From: Erigeron canadensis
Taxonomy: Eukaryota > Streptophyta > Magnoliopsida > Asterales > Asteraceae
Assembly (NCBI RefSeq): GCF_010389155.1
Contig: NC_057762.1
Location: 32,176,055-32,240,054, forward strand
Reading direction: 5' to 3'
Length of the DNA stretch: 64,000 nucleotides
Position 1 is the stretch's first letter. Every line of letters starts with the position of its first letter. The position numbers and the translations under genes were made by a program. A model generated the notes under the pieces. The model was given only the letters and a program-made list of their open reading frames with translations. It searched no databases and was not told the origin of the DNA. Positions 1-10,164 of this stretch are shown here, one piece after another.

Positions 1-725
1 CATTTCATATACACACAAATAATGTAACTTCCAACAAGCAAAAAAAGTTATAAAATAGTTATATATATTACATATATATATATATACATGAAGGGGCAAA
101 AAGATCTTGATAAGAACAAGACAAGGGAATACTAACCAGATATAGTTAAACTATGAATTATGAAGATGATGAGAAAAAGAAGTGGGGCAGTGGTGGTGAG
201 GCTGAATTAGTCTTGACCATTTTTTTATAAAATTGATTGTTTTTTTCTTCTTTTTTTTTTTTTTGTTTTTGATTAGTTCAAAGGAATGAATGAGGAAACA
301 TACACACATACATAGATAGATACATATAATGTAATAATTAATAGCACAAATTGGATTATTTTAATTAAGATATTTTATTACAGTAGTAGGTAAGAAAATT
401 CTAAGATGAATGTGTATAACATAGACATAGATTGACTGTAGATTAACAAGTGCGTGTCTGTGTTTTTTATTTCATCGTTAAACCTTAAATGGACAGGGTA
501 AACGCGGTTGCTTTTGCCCCCTTTCTCTTTCGGTTTCTCAATTCCCCCGAAATTGGCGTCCGATTTTCTTTTTCTTACCAAGATGTTTTTCCACGTTTGT
601 TTCTTAAAAAAAATAAATAAATAATCTATAATATAACTAAAAAGAGGTTCGGGTTACACTTATACCCCTAATCCTTTTCCCTTATATTAATCCTCCATCC
701 TTATTAATCTTTAAATTTTTTTAAT
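1..725. other. AT-rich intergenic DNA
   Basis: No gene could be supported here. The stretch contains a short TA-rich run near 61-88 and homopolymer T tracts near 240-265. The longest open frame, on the minus strand around 378-581, begins with TTG and resembles no protein I know. It could be the flank of a gene lying outside the window, but nothing shows this. Confidence 0.5.
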
Positions 726-1010
726 ATTAATCTAAATTAGTTTACAATTTTTGGTTTTTCATCACCAATTTACACTTTAACCCCAATCTAAAACAATTAG
801 TTTACACTTTTTGGTTTCCCATCACCAATTTACACTTTAACCCAATTAAAAAATAATTAACTTACACTTTTTGATTTTTCGTCACCAATTTACACTTTAA
901 CCAAATTTAAAAATAACTAATTATACTTTTTGGTTTTTCATCACTAATTTACACTTAAAAATAATTAATTTATACTTTTTGGTTTCCATCACCAAATTAC
1001 AATTTCAACC
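726..1010. repeat. 60-bp tandem repeat, about 4.7 copies
   Basis: Successive units line up at almost exactly 60-base spacing (721-780, 781-840, 841-900, then about 59 bases). Each unit carries 'tttacacttt', 'ttggttt', 'catcaccaatt' and 'tacactttaa'. The copies differ by a few substitutions and small indels, so the array is not very recent. It ends about 230 bases before an RPA-like remnant. Confidence 0.9.
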
Positions 1011-1251
1011 TATTTACAAATACTTAATTTTTTTATTTGTTTTTTAAAAATAATTAATTTACACTTTTCGATTTTATTGGTAATCTATAATATAACTCAC
1101 GTACGACAACAAAAAAAGAAGCTACGATCAACTACAAAATGGTTTTTCTGTTTATATACTTTGCACATAACTAATCATTATTATTATTTTTTAACATTGA
1201 ATTCTTATGTTATTGTTATTATTATTTCTTTAATTTAGTTTGAGGTTTGTT

Positions 1252-1428
1252 ATGGCTTCTTTTTTTTCAATAACAAAAAATATGACCACATTAGTTCATC
1301 TTGAAGATCTTAAGCCAACACATGTTAACCATCATTTACGACTCCGTGTTGTGCATGTATGGATTGTTTCGGAGTGTAACAACCCGAATAAAATCAAAAC
1401 GTTCGAGATAGTCTTTGTTGATGAATTG
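1252..1428 (+). pseudogene. RPA70-like OB-fold fragment (Helitron- or gene-derived)
   Basis: The frame starts MASFFSITKNM and continues through LEDLKPTHVNHHLRLRVVHV and a run ending FEIVFVDEL. This matches the N-terminal DNA-binding OB fold of the plant replication protein A 70-kDa subunit family, whose members share a 'L..L.P....LRVRVVR.W' and 'VL.DE' pattern. RPA-like genes of this type are abundant in plants and are carried by many Helitrons. A GT donor (gtatgt) follows at 1429, as expected for a first exon, but I could not recognise a second exon in the next kilobase. I therefore call it a remnant. The family assignment rests on pattern memory over about 60 residues. Confidence 0.5.
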
Positions 1429-2669
1429 GTATGTATTTTTCAAATTATATAATTTACACTTTTAGAATATAAGAAACTGTAAATTTTTTATTTAACTAAA
1501 GTAAAAAAGAAAGGGTAAACTGGAATAAATATTTATATGGAGTTAATTTTCGTATGTTTCTTCTTTAACTTTCATATTGATTAAGTTGTGATATATGACT
1601 TAACTAATCTAAATATTATATATTAAATTTTGAGTTTGTAACATATATTAACTCTTAGGATTTACGATTATATCTTTCTATAACCTTTTAGATATAAAGT
1701 CTAAATTTGCTATGAGTAGGTTTTTGATTACTTTAATATATTGACTTTGATTATTTTGATGTAGCTCATTAATATATCGTTTTTAAAGTAGCTCATTAAT
1801 GGTGTATACTTAAAATTTACGATTATATCTTTCTATAAGCTTTTAAATAAAAAGTCGAATTTTTGTTATGAGTAAGATTATGATTATTTTAATATATCGA
1901 CTATGATTAATTTGAATCTGTTTTGAAACTAGCTCATTAATGGTGTAGTTTTTTAGCCGATGTTATTATATCAGGGGAAAATGTTGCATATTGAGATGGT
2001 GTTGAATGTTTTAGTATGATTATTTAGCATGGTGGAACAATTCATCATTTTAGTTTGTGTATGACAGATATACTTCGGATCTTATGAAAAGCATGATATC
2101 AATTTTAAATAATACCTTGTGATAAACCTTTTGATCCACGTTATGTTTAGGATTTAACACAACAGGAGATGGCTTTACAAGGTTTTTGGCTCGACTCTTT
2201 TTTTATCAACAATTTGTTTCCCTATCTTTCTTGCAATAGCCGATAAAATCATTTGATCGACGCTTGGAATGTTCTTGATTGGGTTCCTTTTTTATCCTGA
2301 ATAGCTTTCCTGGATCTGTATGCAAAGATTTTTATCCGATTCTTATGGTTAATTTGTTTGGGATTTATTTTTTTAAATGGGATTAAATGCATAGAAACAC
2401 ACTAACAGAACTTACCAATTTTTTCCATGTTTTTTTGCTATTTGCATGGCACTATCATACATAGCTCGGTCAATGGTGAGTGAACGGAAAATTTTTGGAG
2501 TATTTTGACCGATGGAGTGGCTATTTAGCTAGCAAATTTCCAAGTTGATTTCGGTATATCCTATTAATATATTTGAATTCTAATTTTTTAGTTTTGATTA
2601 ATATATCTTGAGACTACCTGTCCATTGAAAAGGCCTGAACACTAGTAAAGAAATAAAATAAATTTATTA

Positions 2670-2925
2670 CTCTCTCCGTGTCATTTTAATTGTCCTATTT
2701 TGACCGATCAAGTTTTTTTTCTCCAATTTGGACCGTAAATATTTTTATTTGTGTTATATATTATTTGATAAAAGTTATATCAATGAAAAGTATATTTAAA
2801 GCTCAATCAATTCATATATGTTATATCAAGTGTTATATAATACAAACAAAAATATTTACGGTCAAAGTTGAAAGAAAAAACTCAAAAAGTCAAATTAAGA
2901 CATTTAATATGTGACGAATAAAATA
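2670..2925. mobile_element. Stowaway-like MITE
   Basis: The left end (tactctctccgtgtcatttt at about 2668) reads into a strand that pairs imperfectly with the right end near 2890-2925 (gtcaaattaagacattt and following bases). The 'CTC.CTCCGT..CATTTTAATTGTCC' style of left terminus is typical of plant Stowaway/Tc1-mariner MITEs, which insert at TA. Internal AT-rich arms also fold back (atatttttatttg against aaatatttacgg). No coding capacity. Confidence 0.5.
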
Positions 2926-3051
2926 CTATTTTATAACAGAATATTATCATATTCCCCCTTTAAATTACACAAACTGTGGAGTAAAAATCAGGATTATCTA
3001 AAACCATTTTTAAGGTTAAAAAGTAAAACTCAAACGAAGTGGATTCATTTA

Positions 3052-3460
3052 GGAAGCGGCTATCTACACACATCAACTGTTCCAGAAACACAACGCCCCG
3101 TTTTATGTAAAACGTCGTGGTTATTGCCCCTTTTTACATAAAACGCCGTGTTTGGCTGGTGGGTAGATAGTAAAAGATCTAAGGAGAATTACACGTGGTT
3201 TGACACACATGTCAGTCATTCCCCTGTTTTAGGTATCGTTCAACCTGATACATAAGGTTTTATGTAAAACGATACCTAAAACGGGGGAATGACTGACATG
3301 TGTGTTAGACCTCGTGTAATTCTCCTTATAGCTTATACTATCTACACACCGGCCAAACACGGCGTTTTATATAAAATGGGGCAATAAACGCGACGTTTTA
3401 CATAAAACGGGTTTCAGATGTATTTTTATGAACAGATAACGGTGTATCTATAAAAGCACT
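3052..3460. mobile_element. Foldback MULE-like element with long inverted arms
   Basis: Two arms of about 145 bases pair closely: 3097-3240 and 3268-3412, with a 27-base loop between them. Examples are gttttaggtatcgtt at 3227-3240 against aacgatacctaaaac at 3268-3282, and the cgttttatgtaaaacg blocks at the outer ends. Weaker pairing extends outward to about 3052 and 3460. The flanks attcattta (3043-3051) and tatcattta (3461-3469) agree at 7 of 9 bases, suggesting a 9-base Mutator-type target duplication. There is no open reading frame of interest. A transcript would form a long hairpin. Confidence 0.7.
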
Positions 3461-3529
3461 TATCATTTAAGGTTAAAAACCTTACTCATAATACCCCATT
3501 GGTTTTTTGTCTTTCACTTGATTAGTATC

Positions 3530-3839
3530 TTGAATGCTTTTAATTTTTTTATTTTTGTCATTGGGATTTAACCCAACTGGACATTTAATGTCCCTTATGT
3601 CTTTCAGCCAAATGTTGGTCACGGATTCGAAACCTTTGTAATGCATATTAGGAAGTCTTTGCCAATGGGGTGGAGCATGGAGGTTTTCTCTAGCATTTAG
3701 CTGGTTTCCTCCAGAACGGTAGTGGGACTTCCACCGTCAGTCATGCCCTAGGATTGACTGTGCTGGTGACGTGATCTCCACCAGACAATGAAGAGGCTAT
3801 GCCGTTGAATCCACTTACCACTTCTGTTAAAAAAATAAA
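3530..3839 (+). mobile_element. Possible SINE, with a MITE inserted in its A-rich tail
   Basis: The block ggtcacggattcgaaacc at 3616-3633 resembles a tRNA-type B box (GGTTCGAANCC). The unit ends in an A-rich run (gttaaaaaaataaa) exactly where the next element begins. No clear A box or target duplication was found, so this is tentative. Confidence 0.35.
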
Positions 3840-4160
3840 GGGTTTAGTGCGCTGGAATGAAACAAACTATGCCAAAAAGTTATAGTATACACGAACTAAC
3901 ATTTTTGTTTTATTGTATGCATAAATTTAGTAAAAATGTTCAAATCATGCAATGTGTATACGTGGCAGCCCATATGAGCTGCCACGTGCAAAAAAAAAAA
4001 TTTTTAACAAGCCATGTGTAAGGTTTTTATTGGTCAGTCACAAAAAGTTACATGATATAAACATTTTTACTAAGTTTATGCATACAATAAACAAAAACGT
4101 TAGTTCGTGCACACTATAACTTTTTAGGCATAGTTAGTTGTATTCTGTCGCACTAAACCC
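3840..4160. mobile_element. MULE-type MITE with about 110-bp TIRs and a 9-bp TSD
   Basis: The ends are gggtttagtgcg (3840-3851) and cgcactaaaccc (4149-4160). Inverted similarity continues inward for roughly 110 bases, including the shared blocks 'aactatgcc', 'aaaagttatag', 'cacgaactaac' and 'attgtatgcataaa'. The element is flanked by aaaaataaa on both sides (3831-3839 and 4161-4169), the 9-base duplication expected of Mutator-like elements. Because the site is A-rich, part of that match could be chance. Near the centre, cgtggcagc and gctgccacg form a short perfect hairpin. No coding sequence. Confidence 0.8.
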
Positions 4161-4669
4161 AAAAATAAATAAATACGAGCTTTAGATTGCATTTTGTTAA
4201 AGACAAGTTATAAATTCATTTGCTATTCATGTTATACATGGCATTTTAAAATTTTTATCAAGATAATAATAATAATAATACAAGTTAGAATAATATTTTG
4301 CATTGCAACAATGATGAGTTAAGAAATGACTTTTCTCTATAGGGATTGGGCATGAGCATATTCCTTAATCCATAAATAATAAATTACATAAATTCAAAAT
4401 TTGTATTTGTTGATTGCTAGAAATACCCATGAAAAATGTTTTAGAGTTAATCAGATTTGTGTGATAGGTTTTTGATAGTTAATATCTAGTAAAACTAACG
4501 TACCAAATCGAAAAGTCTTAATAATAAACTGATTTTGAGGGTGTTCATAGTTAAAAATAATTAACAAAATAATGATGTTTGTTAAATATCCATAGAAAAT
4601 AAACAGAAGTCCTTAATTTACAAGTCATGTATTTGGAATTTATCTTATACAATATCTATATCTATATTA

Positions 4670-5153
4670 TCTTATGAGAGAAAATATCCACGCATTGTAA
4701 CGGTGAGAGATGGTGGAGGTGACACGTCCTAAAGTGTGATAGGTCATAAAAGGTGATAAGTCATAGAGTGTGATAATCAAATGTCTTAGCTGTACTGGTT
4801 CCGCCCTCAGATTTAAAAATTAAACATCGAATTTATATCGAATGACCTCTCTAATGAAAAAACATGAAATTTTAAGAACACCCATATAGTTTTTTATAAT
4901 TTATCGATGTACGGATTTGATATAAAAGATTTTGAATGAATTAAAGGAAAAAAATGATTTATGTAGAAGAGAAAAAAATTGAGTGGTTGAGATTGGAGGA
5001 GAGAGAAAGATGAGTAGTTGAGATTTAAGGATATTATAGGTATATATTAAGTGATGATATTCAAACTAATGGATAAATGAGAGAGGTAATTTAGACCTAT
5101 CAAGTTCTTAATGTTAAGGAAAGGAGACAATTTGTTTTATAATGAAGTATAGA
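4670..5153 (-). mobile_element. Helitron-like nonautonomous element, minus orientation
   Basis: Read on the minus strand, it begins TCTATACTTC with TATAAAACAAA shortly after. The same 5' end appears at 35137 and at 43274. Its interior matches the elements at 5205-5560 and 58166-58578, including the 'tgggtgttcttaaaat' and 'aatttttaaatctgagggcgg' blocks. The distal end has the 'acaatgcgtggata' remnant of the family's CG-rich hairpin, but the CTAG terminus is not preserved. It faces its plus-strand relative head to head. Confidence 0.6.
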
Positions 5154-5204
5154 TATAGATAAAAGAGGAAACTTTTTTTTTTTAAGAAATGATGATTTGA
5201 ACTA

Positions 5205-5560
5205 ACAAAAATATAATTTTTTTATTCACTAATTTAAATCTCAACCACTCATTTTTTTTTCTCTCTCCTCAAATCTCAGTCACACATTTTTTCCCCCTCC
5301 TTCATAAATCATTTTATTCTCTAATTCATTCAAAATCTTTTATCTCAAAAACCGTATATCGATAATAATAAAAATTATATGGGTGTTCTTAAAATTAATT
5401 TTATGTTCTTTCATTAGAGATGTTATTCAATATACTTTCGACGAATTTTTAAATCTGAGGGCGGAGCCTGTACGACTAAGACATTTGGCTATCATACTCT
5501 GTGACTTATCACCTCTTATGACATATCACCGCCTCAACACGCGGATAATTTCTCTCGTTT
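5205..5560 (+). mobile_element. Helitron-like nonautonomous element, plus orientation
   Basis: It carries the same interior as the neighbouring minus-strand copy and the copy in the UBP12 gene at 58166-58578: CT-rich 'ctctctcctcaaatctc', 'attcattcaaaatctttta', 'tgggtgttcttaaaat', 'gagggcggagcc', 'cttatcacctc'. The end at about 5540 (caacacgcggata) corresponds to the family's terminal hairpin. The 5' end is truncated. Confidence 0.55.
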
Positions 5561-5579
5561 ATTCTAATGACAACTGTTA

Positions 5580-6690
5580 ATTATTATTATTAGGTAATTT
5601 TCCCAAATTTAGACTTGTATCTCCGAATTTAAACCGAGACCTCCATAAAGGCATAAAAAATTACCAATTTTATGAAATTGATAAACGGGATAGAAATGAA
5701 ACACAGGTGTATCGGATTGGATATCAAACCATCATGAGGGTAAAGTTCAGTTCATGGAGGGCCTTATGCGTTTATTTAGAAAGTAAAAAGATAGAATTTA
5801 TTGTTTTATCGCGTTTGACATGATTATTTTTTCCTGTTGGTTCGTTGTAACTCTTTAAGTATATCTCATCTTTAGATTCTTCTGTGCTTCATTTCATTAT
5901 GGGCTTTGGTCAATCTTTTTCTAGTTTTAACAAATCACTCATTGTGATACACATTAATCGGGTAAACACATTGCTAGATTTTGAATAAGGCTACAACCCA
6001 TGTGTGGAAAAACTGAAAAAGAGTTGATAAGAATGCACCGAACATTTTTATTGGTTAGTTGTTTTTCTTATTTTTCATTGCCCATTGGTTCAACATACTT
6101 TAGTTATTCATTGTCATACATGTAAGTTGTTTTGATATATTAGTCAAGAAAGAGATCTATACTCACCAAATCCCCATTGTTTTTAACTTTTTTGATACTT
6201 TGATAAATTAGCTCTTAATACCCGAAATCTTGATTCAACATGACATGTGGAAGATAAGATTCTTACTATTAGAGAACTTTCTTCGGTTTTCAAAGCCAAC
6301 AGTCATTACAACCGGTTGCCACCATCCAACGATCGACTATCCTCGCCAATATTATAAAATGATCGATCCTTGGATATCGTATGAGCACGATAATAGTCTT
6401 TACTAATATATAACGTGTTTGGTTATTGTAACTTTGAATTAATTTAAAGAACACCAAATTATCAAGTTATCTTCAGCTAACAATCATTTAGTATATGCTA
6501 AGCTCATTAACATTCAACAAAGTGAACATTAACTTTTTAACAACTATTGACATTATTTCTATAGATAGTTAGATTTAAAACTAAAGACTTCTTTTATACC
6601 CACCATCCAAATATGGCAGTTAATAAAACCATGCAACATCTCTTAATCAAGTTTCTTTGTTTAAAATGTTACCTTTCCATAGAGATTTAT
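5580..6690. other. Intergenic DNA, nothing recognised
   Basis: AT-rich sequence with no supportable open frame, RNA gene or repeat end. Confidence 0.5.
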
Positions 6691-7265
6691 AAAAGGAGAA
6701 AATATATTATTTTAATTCATTAGCCTAAAATCTACCTATTAATAGAATGATGACACTTGAAAAACTAAAGGATAAAATTAGTAAAGGAATTAGTGAAATT
6801 CACATGTCATATTTATAGTTATGAGAGGATTGTTACGCTTATGTTTAAGATGATTAATCGGTTTTCTTTAATAAATTATCCATTTACACATATTACATTA
6901 ATGATACTAATTTTCTTTAGCCTTTTGTAAGACAAACCACCATTCATCATTTTCAACTTTTCAATCTTTAATATACCTAAATTACCCCTTAGCTTTTAAA
7001 TCATTGTCAACCCACAAACTTTATCTACCCAACATACCTTCAAAATATTTTTCAACTCATATCCACATCACCTATTTTCATTATTGACTAATTTAATATT
7101 TCCATATAATATACATATATTACTTTTAATGAAGTTATTTATAACATGTGTCCCTAAACTTTTGAAATGACCACACTAACCCTTTTAAATTAATTATTTT
7201 TACTTAATAACCACACTACTTCCATTCGCTATCGTCGTCGCTGCATTGTGCGAGTACTTCTTGGT
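6690..7265 (+). mobile_element. Degenerate Helitron-like repeat
   Basis: The segment 6700-6860 resembles 10165-10380 (shared 'tagcctaaaatct', 'gatgacac', 'cacatgtca'). The segment 7170-7260 (ccacactaaccc, taataaccacactact, then the CG-rich cgctgcattgtgcgagtac) resembles the 3' part and terminal hairpin of the short Helitrons near 25.4 and 35.4 kb. The CTAG terminus is missing. It may be two overlapping relics. Confidence 0.35.
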
Positions 7266-7982
7266 ATAAGAAAATAAAGTCTAATTGCCAGTTTTCAAAC
7301 ACGAATAAATCAAAAATTGTAAGATCTGAAATCAATTCTTTTATTGCAATGGCAAGGTATTTTCATAGTGAAACTATCTTACTTGTATAATTATCAAAAA
7401 TAACAAAAATCAAGAGTCTCATAGCTCTCATATCCAGTAAGTCTATAAATGCACCACATTAGGGTGCACTGTGAACCCCAGGAATTAAGCATGTACCGAT
7501 CGGTCAGTGCGTTATACACCATTCCGTCTTATAGGTACCAGTTGGGTGGGAGAAAAGTGGAAAGAGTGCTCTCTGCCTTGCTCACCGTCTCTCTCTTTCT
7601 TTCTTTTTTTGTCTTTTCTTGTTCGTTTTGTCTTTATTTAAGTGGGGAAGAATGAGTAGAGATTGTAAGGGGGGAGGGAGCCGAAGTCCCCAGCCTTTTC
7701 ATCTCTTTTCAACTATCCAATCAAATTACTCCACCTCATTTCAACCCTCCAACCTTTTTTCAACCTTTTTTTAGTGGCAACAAAAACTCCCAACCTTTTC
7801 TTCACATTTTAATAGTTTATCCTTAACATGATAAACTTTACACAAATAACCCTTTTTTAATTTATATCTTTTATTAATAACAAAATACATTACATAACAC
7901 TTCAAACACATTACATTTTAAAAGTAAATAACAAACACGTACGGAATAAAAACGCACAATGCATAACTTAAAGAAAACATAA
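7266..7982. other. Flank of the minus-strand pseudogene
   Basis: Contains a CT-rich run at 7585-7625 and a block near 7660-7705 (aggggggagggagccgaag) of unknown nature. TTTATT at about 7870 would be a minus-strand AATAAA polyadenylation signal for the pseudogene that ends at 7983. No gene supported. Confidence 0.4.
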
Positions 7983-8405
7983 CTACTTTTCATCGTCATC
8001 ATCTTTGATTGACATTTTTCCTAATCCACGGTAAGCGCGTTCATTGAGCCACCACTTGTCGTGTTGCGGGCATTTGACTTCATCCTTTGTTTTGTATTCT
8101 CTGCAATTATCATGGTACGATTCGGCCTAAGTACATTGGTCACCCAACGTGTGACCGGCCTTAAAAACATCATCGACCACCCTCCTGATCCTTTTGGCCT
8201 CATCTTGCAAAAAATATGGATATGTCTCTTCGTGTTTTGAGACCTTGCGGCCTGGTCCTTCTATAATAGCAACATGTTGCTCGCATTGTCGTCTTTTCTC
8301 CCATAGGTAACCTAGGACCCTAGAGAGTTCAATTGAAGGAGGGTGTCCTCTTTGATATCGGCCATGATTCGTGTTTGTCTTCGGTCAGACGAGGTCGGTG
8401 AACAT
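7983..8405 (-). pseudogene. Broken small gene of unknown function (141 codons)
   Basis: The minus strand gives one continuous frame from ATG at 8405 to TAG at 7983, interrupted by TGA at codon 7 and TAG about two-thirds of the way through. The translated segments are highly charged and protein-like, for example RYQRGHPPSIELSRVLGYLW, GRKVSKHEETYPYF, KRIRRVVDDVFKAGHTLGDQ and KCPQHDKWWLNERAYRGLG. A TATA element (ctataaatag on the minus strand) lies about 100 bases upstream with a leader between. I do not recognise the family. Both stops could arise by single substitutions (CGA to TGA is one example), so this looks like a recently inactivated gene. The neighbour at 9108 points the other way and could belong to the same mobile unit. 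Confidence 0.6.
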
Positions 8406-8505
8406 TCTTTTTTAATGAAAAGGACGCTATTTGGTTAGAAAGGGTGAGTGAGTGAGTTTGTAGAAGAAATAGAGTTGTGATGAATCTGAATTGTGCTCTA
8501 GGTTT

Positions 8506-8515
8506 CTATTTATAG
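8506..8515 (-). promoter_or_regulatory. TATA box of the minus-strand pseudogene
   Basis: Minus-strand CTATAAATAG, 101 bases before the ATG at 8405. The leader between them is rich in CT and CA, as in plant 5' UTRs. Confidence 0.55.
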
Positions 8516-8531
8516 AGTGACAATCCAGGTA

Positions 8532-8670
8532 GCCGTTCAGGGACTTTAAGTGTAAATGTTTTTGAATTTTTGGCCGTTTGAGGGACTTGAAGTGTAAATA
8601 TTTTGAATTTTGAATGTTGGAGGGACTCATGGTGTAAATATTTTGAATTTTAAACGTTGGAGGAACGTCT
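8532..8670. repeat. About 40-bp tandem repeat upstream of the broken gene
   Basis: Three full units and a part of a fourth, each with 'gccgtt/atgttgg', 'agggact', 'gtgtaaat' and 'tttgaattt', spaced 41, 40 and 40 bases. The array sits directly upstream of the TATA box of the minus-strand pseudogene and next to the MITE at 8688. Confidence 0.8.
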
Positions 8671-8687
8671 TTGTAGTCTACCTATAA

Positions 8688-9048
8688 TTGGTTGTTTGGT
8701 ACAATGGAATGGAAAGGGTGGAAATGGAATGAGAAACACTTCTCATGTTTGGTTGTAATGGAGAATGGGAAAGAGAATCAAGAATAGGGAATCGATTTCA
8801 TTCCCTCAATTCTCTATGAAACGTAGAGAATTGATGGGAATGAAAATTTTTTATTTTTTTTTGTTTTAGTGATGTTATATGTATTAAATTTGATTATTAT
8901 TTAAAATTTAGTATTTTTTATATATTCATTCTCTGCTTGTACCAAACGACGGAATCGATTCTCTTTCCAAATACTCATTCTCTTTCCCACTATATTCATT
9001 CTCTATTACATTTTCATTCTCTTTGATTCACTCATACCAAACACCCCC
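8688..9048. mobile_element. PIF/Harbinger (Tourist-like) MITE with TAA TSD
   Basis: The termini are ttggttgtttggta at 8688 and taccaaacaccccc ending at 9048. They are flanked by TAA on both sides (8685-8687 and 9049-9051), the 3-base TWA duplication of PIF/Harbinger elements. Subterminal parts are inverted too (gagaatgggaaagagaatc against attctctttcccac). A second copy of the family is at 24687-25026. It separates the promoters of two divergent small genes. Confidence 0.8.
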
Positions 9049-9062
9049 TAAATATTGGGACC

Positions 9063-9070
9063 TTATAAAA
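9063..9070 (+). promoter_or_regulatory. TATA box of the 121-aa gene
   Basis: TTATAAAA lies 38 bases before the ATG at 9108 and 12 bases downstream of the MITE target duplication. Upstream promoter elements have therefore been displaced by the insertion. Confidence 0.5.
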
Positions 9071-9107
9071 GATTTCAGATCAAAACTCAAACTTCTATAT
9101 ATCTGAA

Positions 9108-9473
9108 ATGGCTTCTTCATCAAGTGCCCATAACCGAAAACCACCAATGATTATCGATCAAACGAATGACAGTATCATGGTTGATATCCTCGACCACCGA
9201 ATGTTCAAAGAGGAACTTGTTGCAGTTGGTCGAAAACTAAAGACGAAGAGGCAATGGTGTCTAAAAGAAATCGAGTATATACAAACGGAGCATTGTACTG
9301 ATCTTGAGTGTCAATACTTTACTTATTTGCAGGGTAAGATCGACAAGATTAAAAGTGCTATGAAAGAACTTGTTGATGCGGTCGTCAACTTGAATCATTT
9401 GATCATAAATGCCGAAGCAGTTTACGATAAAAAAAATGAGTGTTTAATATGTTGTAAAGTTATGTACTTTTAA
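9108..9473 (+). CDS. Small hypothetical protein, 121 aa
   Basis: The frame opens with ATG (MASSSSAHNRKPPMIIDQTN) and runs 121 codons to TAA. The N-terminus is Ser-rich and disordered-looking. From about residue 30 to 105 the sequence is rich in Lys, Glu, Leu and Ile and probably helical (KRQWCLKEIEY, QGKIDKIKSAMKELVDAVVN). No transmembrane segment, signal peptide or catalytic motif is visible, and I do not recognise the family. A TATA-like element lies upstream and AATAAA follows at 9511-9516, so it has the layout of a transcribed single-exon gene. The divergent neighbour at 7983-8405 is similar in size but carries stops. Either both are host orphan genes or both are accessory genes of a transposon. 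The coding call is moderately supported and the function is unknown. Confidence 0.5.
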   Translation: MASSSSAHNRKPPMIIDQTNDSIMVDILDHRMFKEELVAVGRKLKTKRQWCLKEIEYIQTEHCTDLECQYFTYLQGKIDKIKSAMKELVDAVVNLNHLIINAEAVYDKKNECLICCKVMYF

Positions 9474-9689
9474 ATTAGTTTTAATTATGTTGTAATGTAC
9501 TCTTTTAATAAATAAAATGTCATTTTAGGAATTTATATGGAGTGTATGTTGTGTTTTTTAAAGTTTAAATGGGTAATATATATAAAAAAATAATAATAAA
9601 ATTGTTTTTTAGCTACTTGACACCCTTGGTCCCTGGCTCTTTCTTTCTTCCACCGTTAGTCCCCCCAACGGTCACTTTAACTTTCCAAT

Positions 9690-9940
9690 TGTGGCACCTT
9701 TAGTACTTGATGACACTGCCCTTCTTCAACCTCCTGCGAGCTCCAAGCTCGCGGCGAACTCGCTCAGGTGGCGCCCGGATCTCGCGAAGCCCTCGCCAAC
9801 TCGCCTACATCTCGCTGCCATCCCCCTTTCGACTCCCTCCCCCCTAAGATATTCTCTAATGAAGAAAAAAAAGGTAAAAAAGGTGAGGTACTCTCTCCTC
9901 TCCGCCCCCGAGATAAAAACCTCTATACAACGTTGAGCAC
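9690..9940. other. GC-rich patch in AT-rich DNA
   Basis: About 9720-9850 is unusually GC-rich (gagctccaagctcgcggcg, aggtggcgcccggatctcgcg). Open frames run through it on the plus strand, but neither translation resembles a known protein. It may be a captured exon piece or a repeat fragment. Confidence 0.35.
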
Positions 9941-10164
9941 CTTCCCCTTACGTATATATCGAAAATTGTAGTACCTATCTTAAAGATTAACCAAAATTAT
10001 CATAATCATTTGATCATGTGTCAAATATTAATATTGAAATAAAAATAGAATTTCAATCATCATTTTAACACTTATAATCTTCTCTTCTTGTAGTATTTAA
10101 TTTCTACTATTCATTACTTTTGTCATTTCATGCATGATGACAATAAAACACAATATGCTTATAC

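Noticed and set aside
1960..2330. Second exon of the RPA-like gene
   Set aside because: Some protein-like segments can be read, but none matches the expected next part of the family and stops are frequent.
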